From contig NC_009092.1 of the NCBI RefSeq assembly GCF_000016065.1, positions 4,340,001-4,404,000 on the forward strand: a stretch of 64,000 bases of DNA. The letters run 5' to 3'. Both the position numbers and the translations under genes were made by a program. Under the pieces are notes generated by a model. It saw only the letters and a list, made by a program, of their open reading frames with translations, made no database searches and was not told the origin of the DNA. The stretch is from Shewanella loihica PV-4. GTDB lineage: Bacteria; Pseudomonadota; Gammaproteobacteria; Enterobacterales; Shewanellaceae. This document shows positions 63,271 to 64,000 of the stretch, in pieces; within the stretch, counting starts at the first letter, position 1; every line of letters begins with the position of its first letter.

Positions 63271-63438
63271 CATGCCACAGTCCACCAGCCTTTCGTTCAC
63301 CTTTGAAACCGCAGATTTACCCCGCAGTTACAGCGACACCAGCCCATTAACACAAAACCAGCTAATCAATTGAAAAGATAAAATTTATCGCTTCTAACGA
63401 GTAAAATTCCGGCCAAGATTATCACTCGTTAAGGCGCC

Positions 63439-64000
63439 ATGAAGACCTCACTCATCATCACCACCTATAACTGGCCCCAAGCACTAAATACTGTGCTCGC
63501 CAGCGTCCAGAGGCAAAGCCAGCTTCCAGACGAGGTGATCATCGCCGACGATGGCTCAGGCCCGGCAACACGCGAGCTTATCGACACACTTAAGGCCAGC
63601 TTTCCCGTCCCGCTGATCCACAGCTGGCATGAAGACAGGGGCTTTCGTCTGTCAGCCAGTCGCAATCGCGCCATAGGGCTGGCACGCTTCGACTACATCA
63701 TAATGATCGACGGCGATCTCGTGCTGCACCCAGACTTTATCGCCGATCACCTTGCCGTCGCCGAGCCCGATTGCCTGGTGACGGGCAAGCGAGTGAAGCT
63801 GGGACCGACCTTAAGCCAACGAATATTGACGGGCAACGCACGGCCGAGTCTCTTCTCGCGTGGCATCGCCAGGGGCAGAGAGCAAGCGCTTCGCAGCCGT
63901 TGGCTGTGCGAGAAAAGCGGCTGGGGCGCGCCGGACTCGATAAAGGGAATACACGGCTGTAACCTGGGATTCTGGCGGCGAGATGCCCTGGCCATCAACG
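63439..64000 (+). CDS. glycosyltransferase family 2 protein, cut by window edge
   Basis: At least 187 residues; the stop is beyond the window. ATG 63439 with AAGG before it. The GT2 pattern is clear: MKTSLIITTYNWPQALNTVL, EVIIADDGSGPATRELIDTL, GFRLSASRNRAIGLARFDYI, IMIDGDLVLHPDFIADHL (DxD) and the acceptor-side GIHGCNLGFWRRDAL. This subtype, with GCNLGFWR, is found in LPS-core loci (WaaE-like and N-terminal chondroitin-polymerase-like enzymes). Substrate unknown. Confidence 0.9.
   Translation, partial: MKTSLIITTYNWPQALNTVLASVQRQSQLPDEVIIADDGSGPATRELIDTLKASFPVPLIHSWHEDRGFRLSASRNRAIGLARFDYIIMIDGDLVLHPDFIADHLAVAEPDCLVTGKRVKLGPTLSQRILTGNARPSLFSRGIARGREQALRSRWLCEKSGWGAPDSIKGIHGCNLGFWRRDALAIN

Overview
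The window is a chromosomal segment of a marine gammaproteobacterium, most likely a Shewanella. The placement rests on protein character (RsmJ, RlmJ, PrlC, Gor, RimK/RimB, MobB-MoeA fusion, HldD), a RyhB-type small RNA, moderately GC-rich backbone genes and AT-rich accessory patches. Genus is inferred; species is not claimed. No integrase, transposase, phage gene, tRNA or rRNA was seen.

Layout. 1-4.3 kb: 3' part of a chemotaxis receptor, an outer-membrane beta-barrel protein, a Prx5-type peroxiredoxin and two small conserved proteins. 4.3-8.9 kb: an AT-rich accessory island of small minus-strand secreted, lipoprotein and membrane genes separated by a degenerate repeat family. 8.9-22.8 kb: housekeeping genes, with the rsmJ, rlmJ, prlC and gor set spread out and interrupted by a lemA/DUF3137/transglycosylase operon, an AbgT transporter and a LysR/VOC pair. 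22.8-25.8 kb: a compact minus-strand gene-cassette array of four genes with attC-like recombination sites but no integrase. 26.5-31.6 kb: rimK / M14 hydrolase / rimB operon with a hairpin-rich leader, mgtE, yeiH. 31.7-33.8 kb: exported DJ-1/PfpI protein and an HD-GYP phosphodiesterase. 34.0-39.8 kb: a minus-strand operon joining a TonB receptor to an ECF-type ABC transporter (fused double ATPase, T and S components), a TiaS-like protein and a small CxxC protein. I regard this as the best candidate for an undescribed system. 40.2-44 kb: menF, a solute-binding-like protein, yhhQ behind a preQ1-I riboswitch, a GNAT enzyme, and RyhB behind a Fur box. 44-53.5 kb: a histidine kinase / sigma54 activator pair divergent from tupABC-mobA-mobB/moeA-moaA, with a sigma54 promoter (GG-N10-GC) in front of tupA. 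53.5-57 kb: mutM, a Wzi-family protein, coaD. 57.3-64 kb: LPS core/surface polysaccharide genes, including hldD, two GT9 enzymes, GT8-like and GT2 enzymes, and a TagD/TagB-like pair that suggests glycerol-phosphate decoration.

How parts connect. The tungstate importer feeds pterin cofactor genes in the same transcription unit and is probably switched on by the adjacent two-component system. YhhQ is probably controlled by its own substrate class through the riboswitch. RyhB provides iron-dependent control. The TonB-ECF operon forms a complete outer-plus-inner membrane uptake route for an unknown small ligand. All functional statements are from sequence reading and family knowledge only; no search was run.
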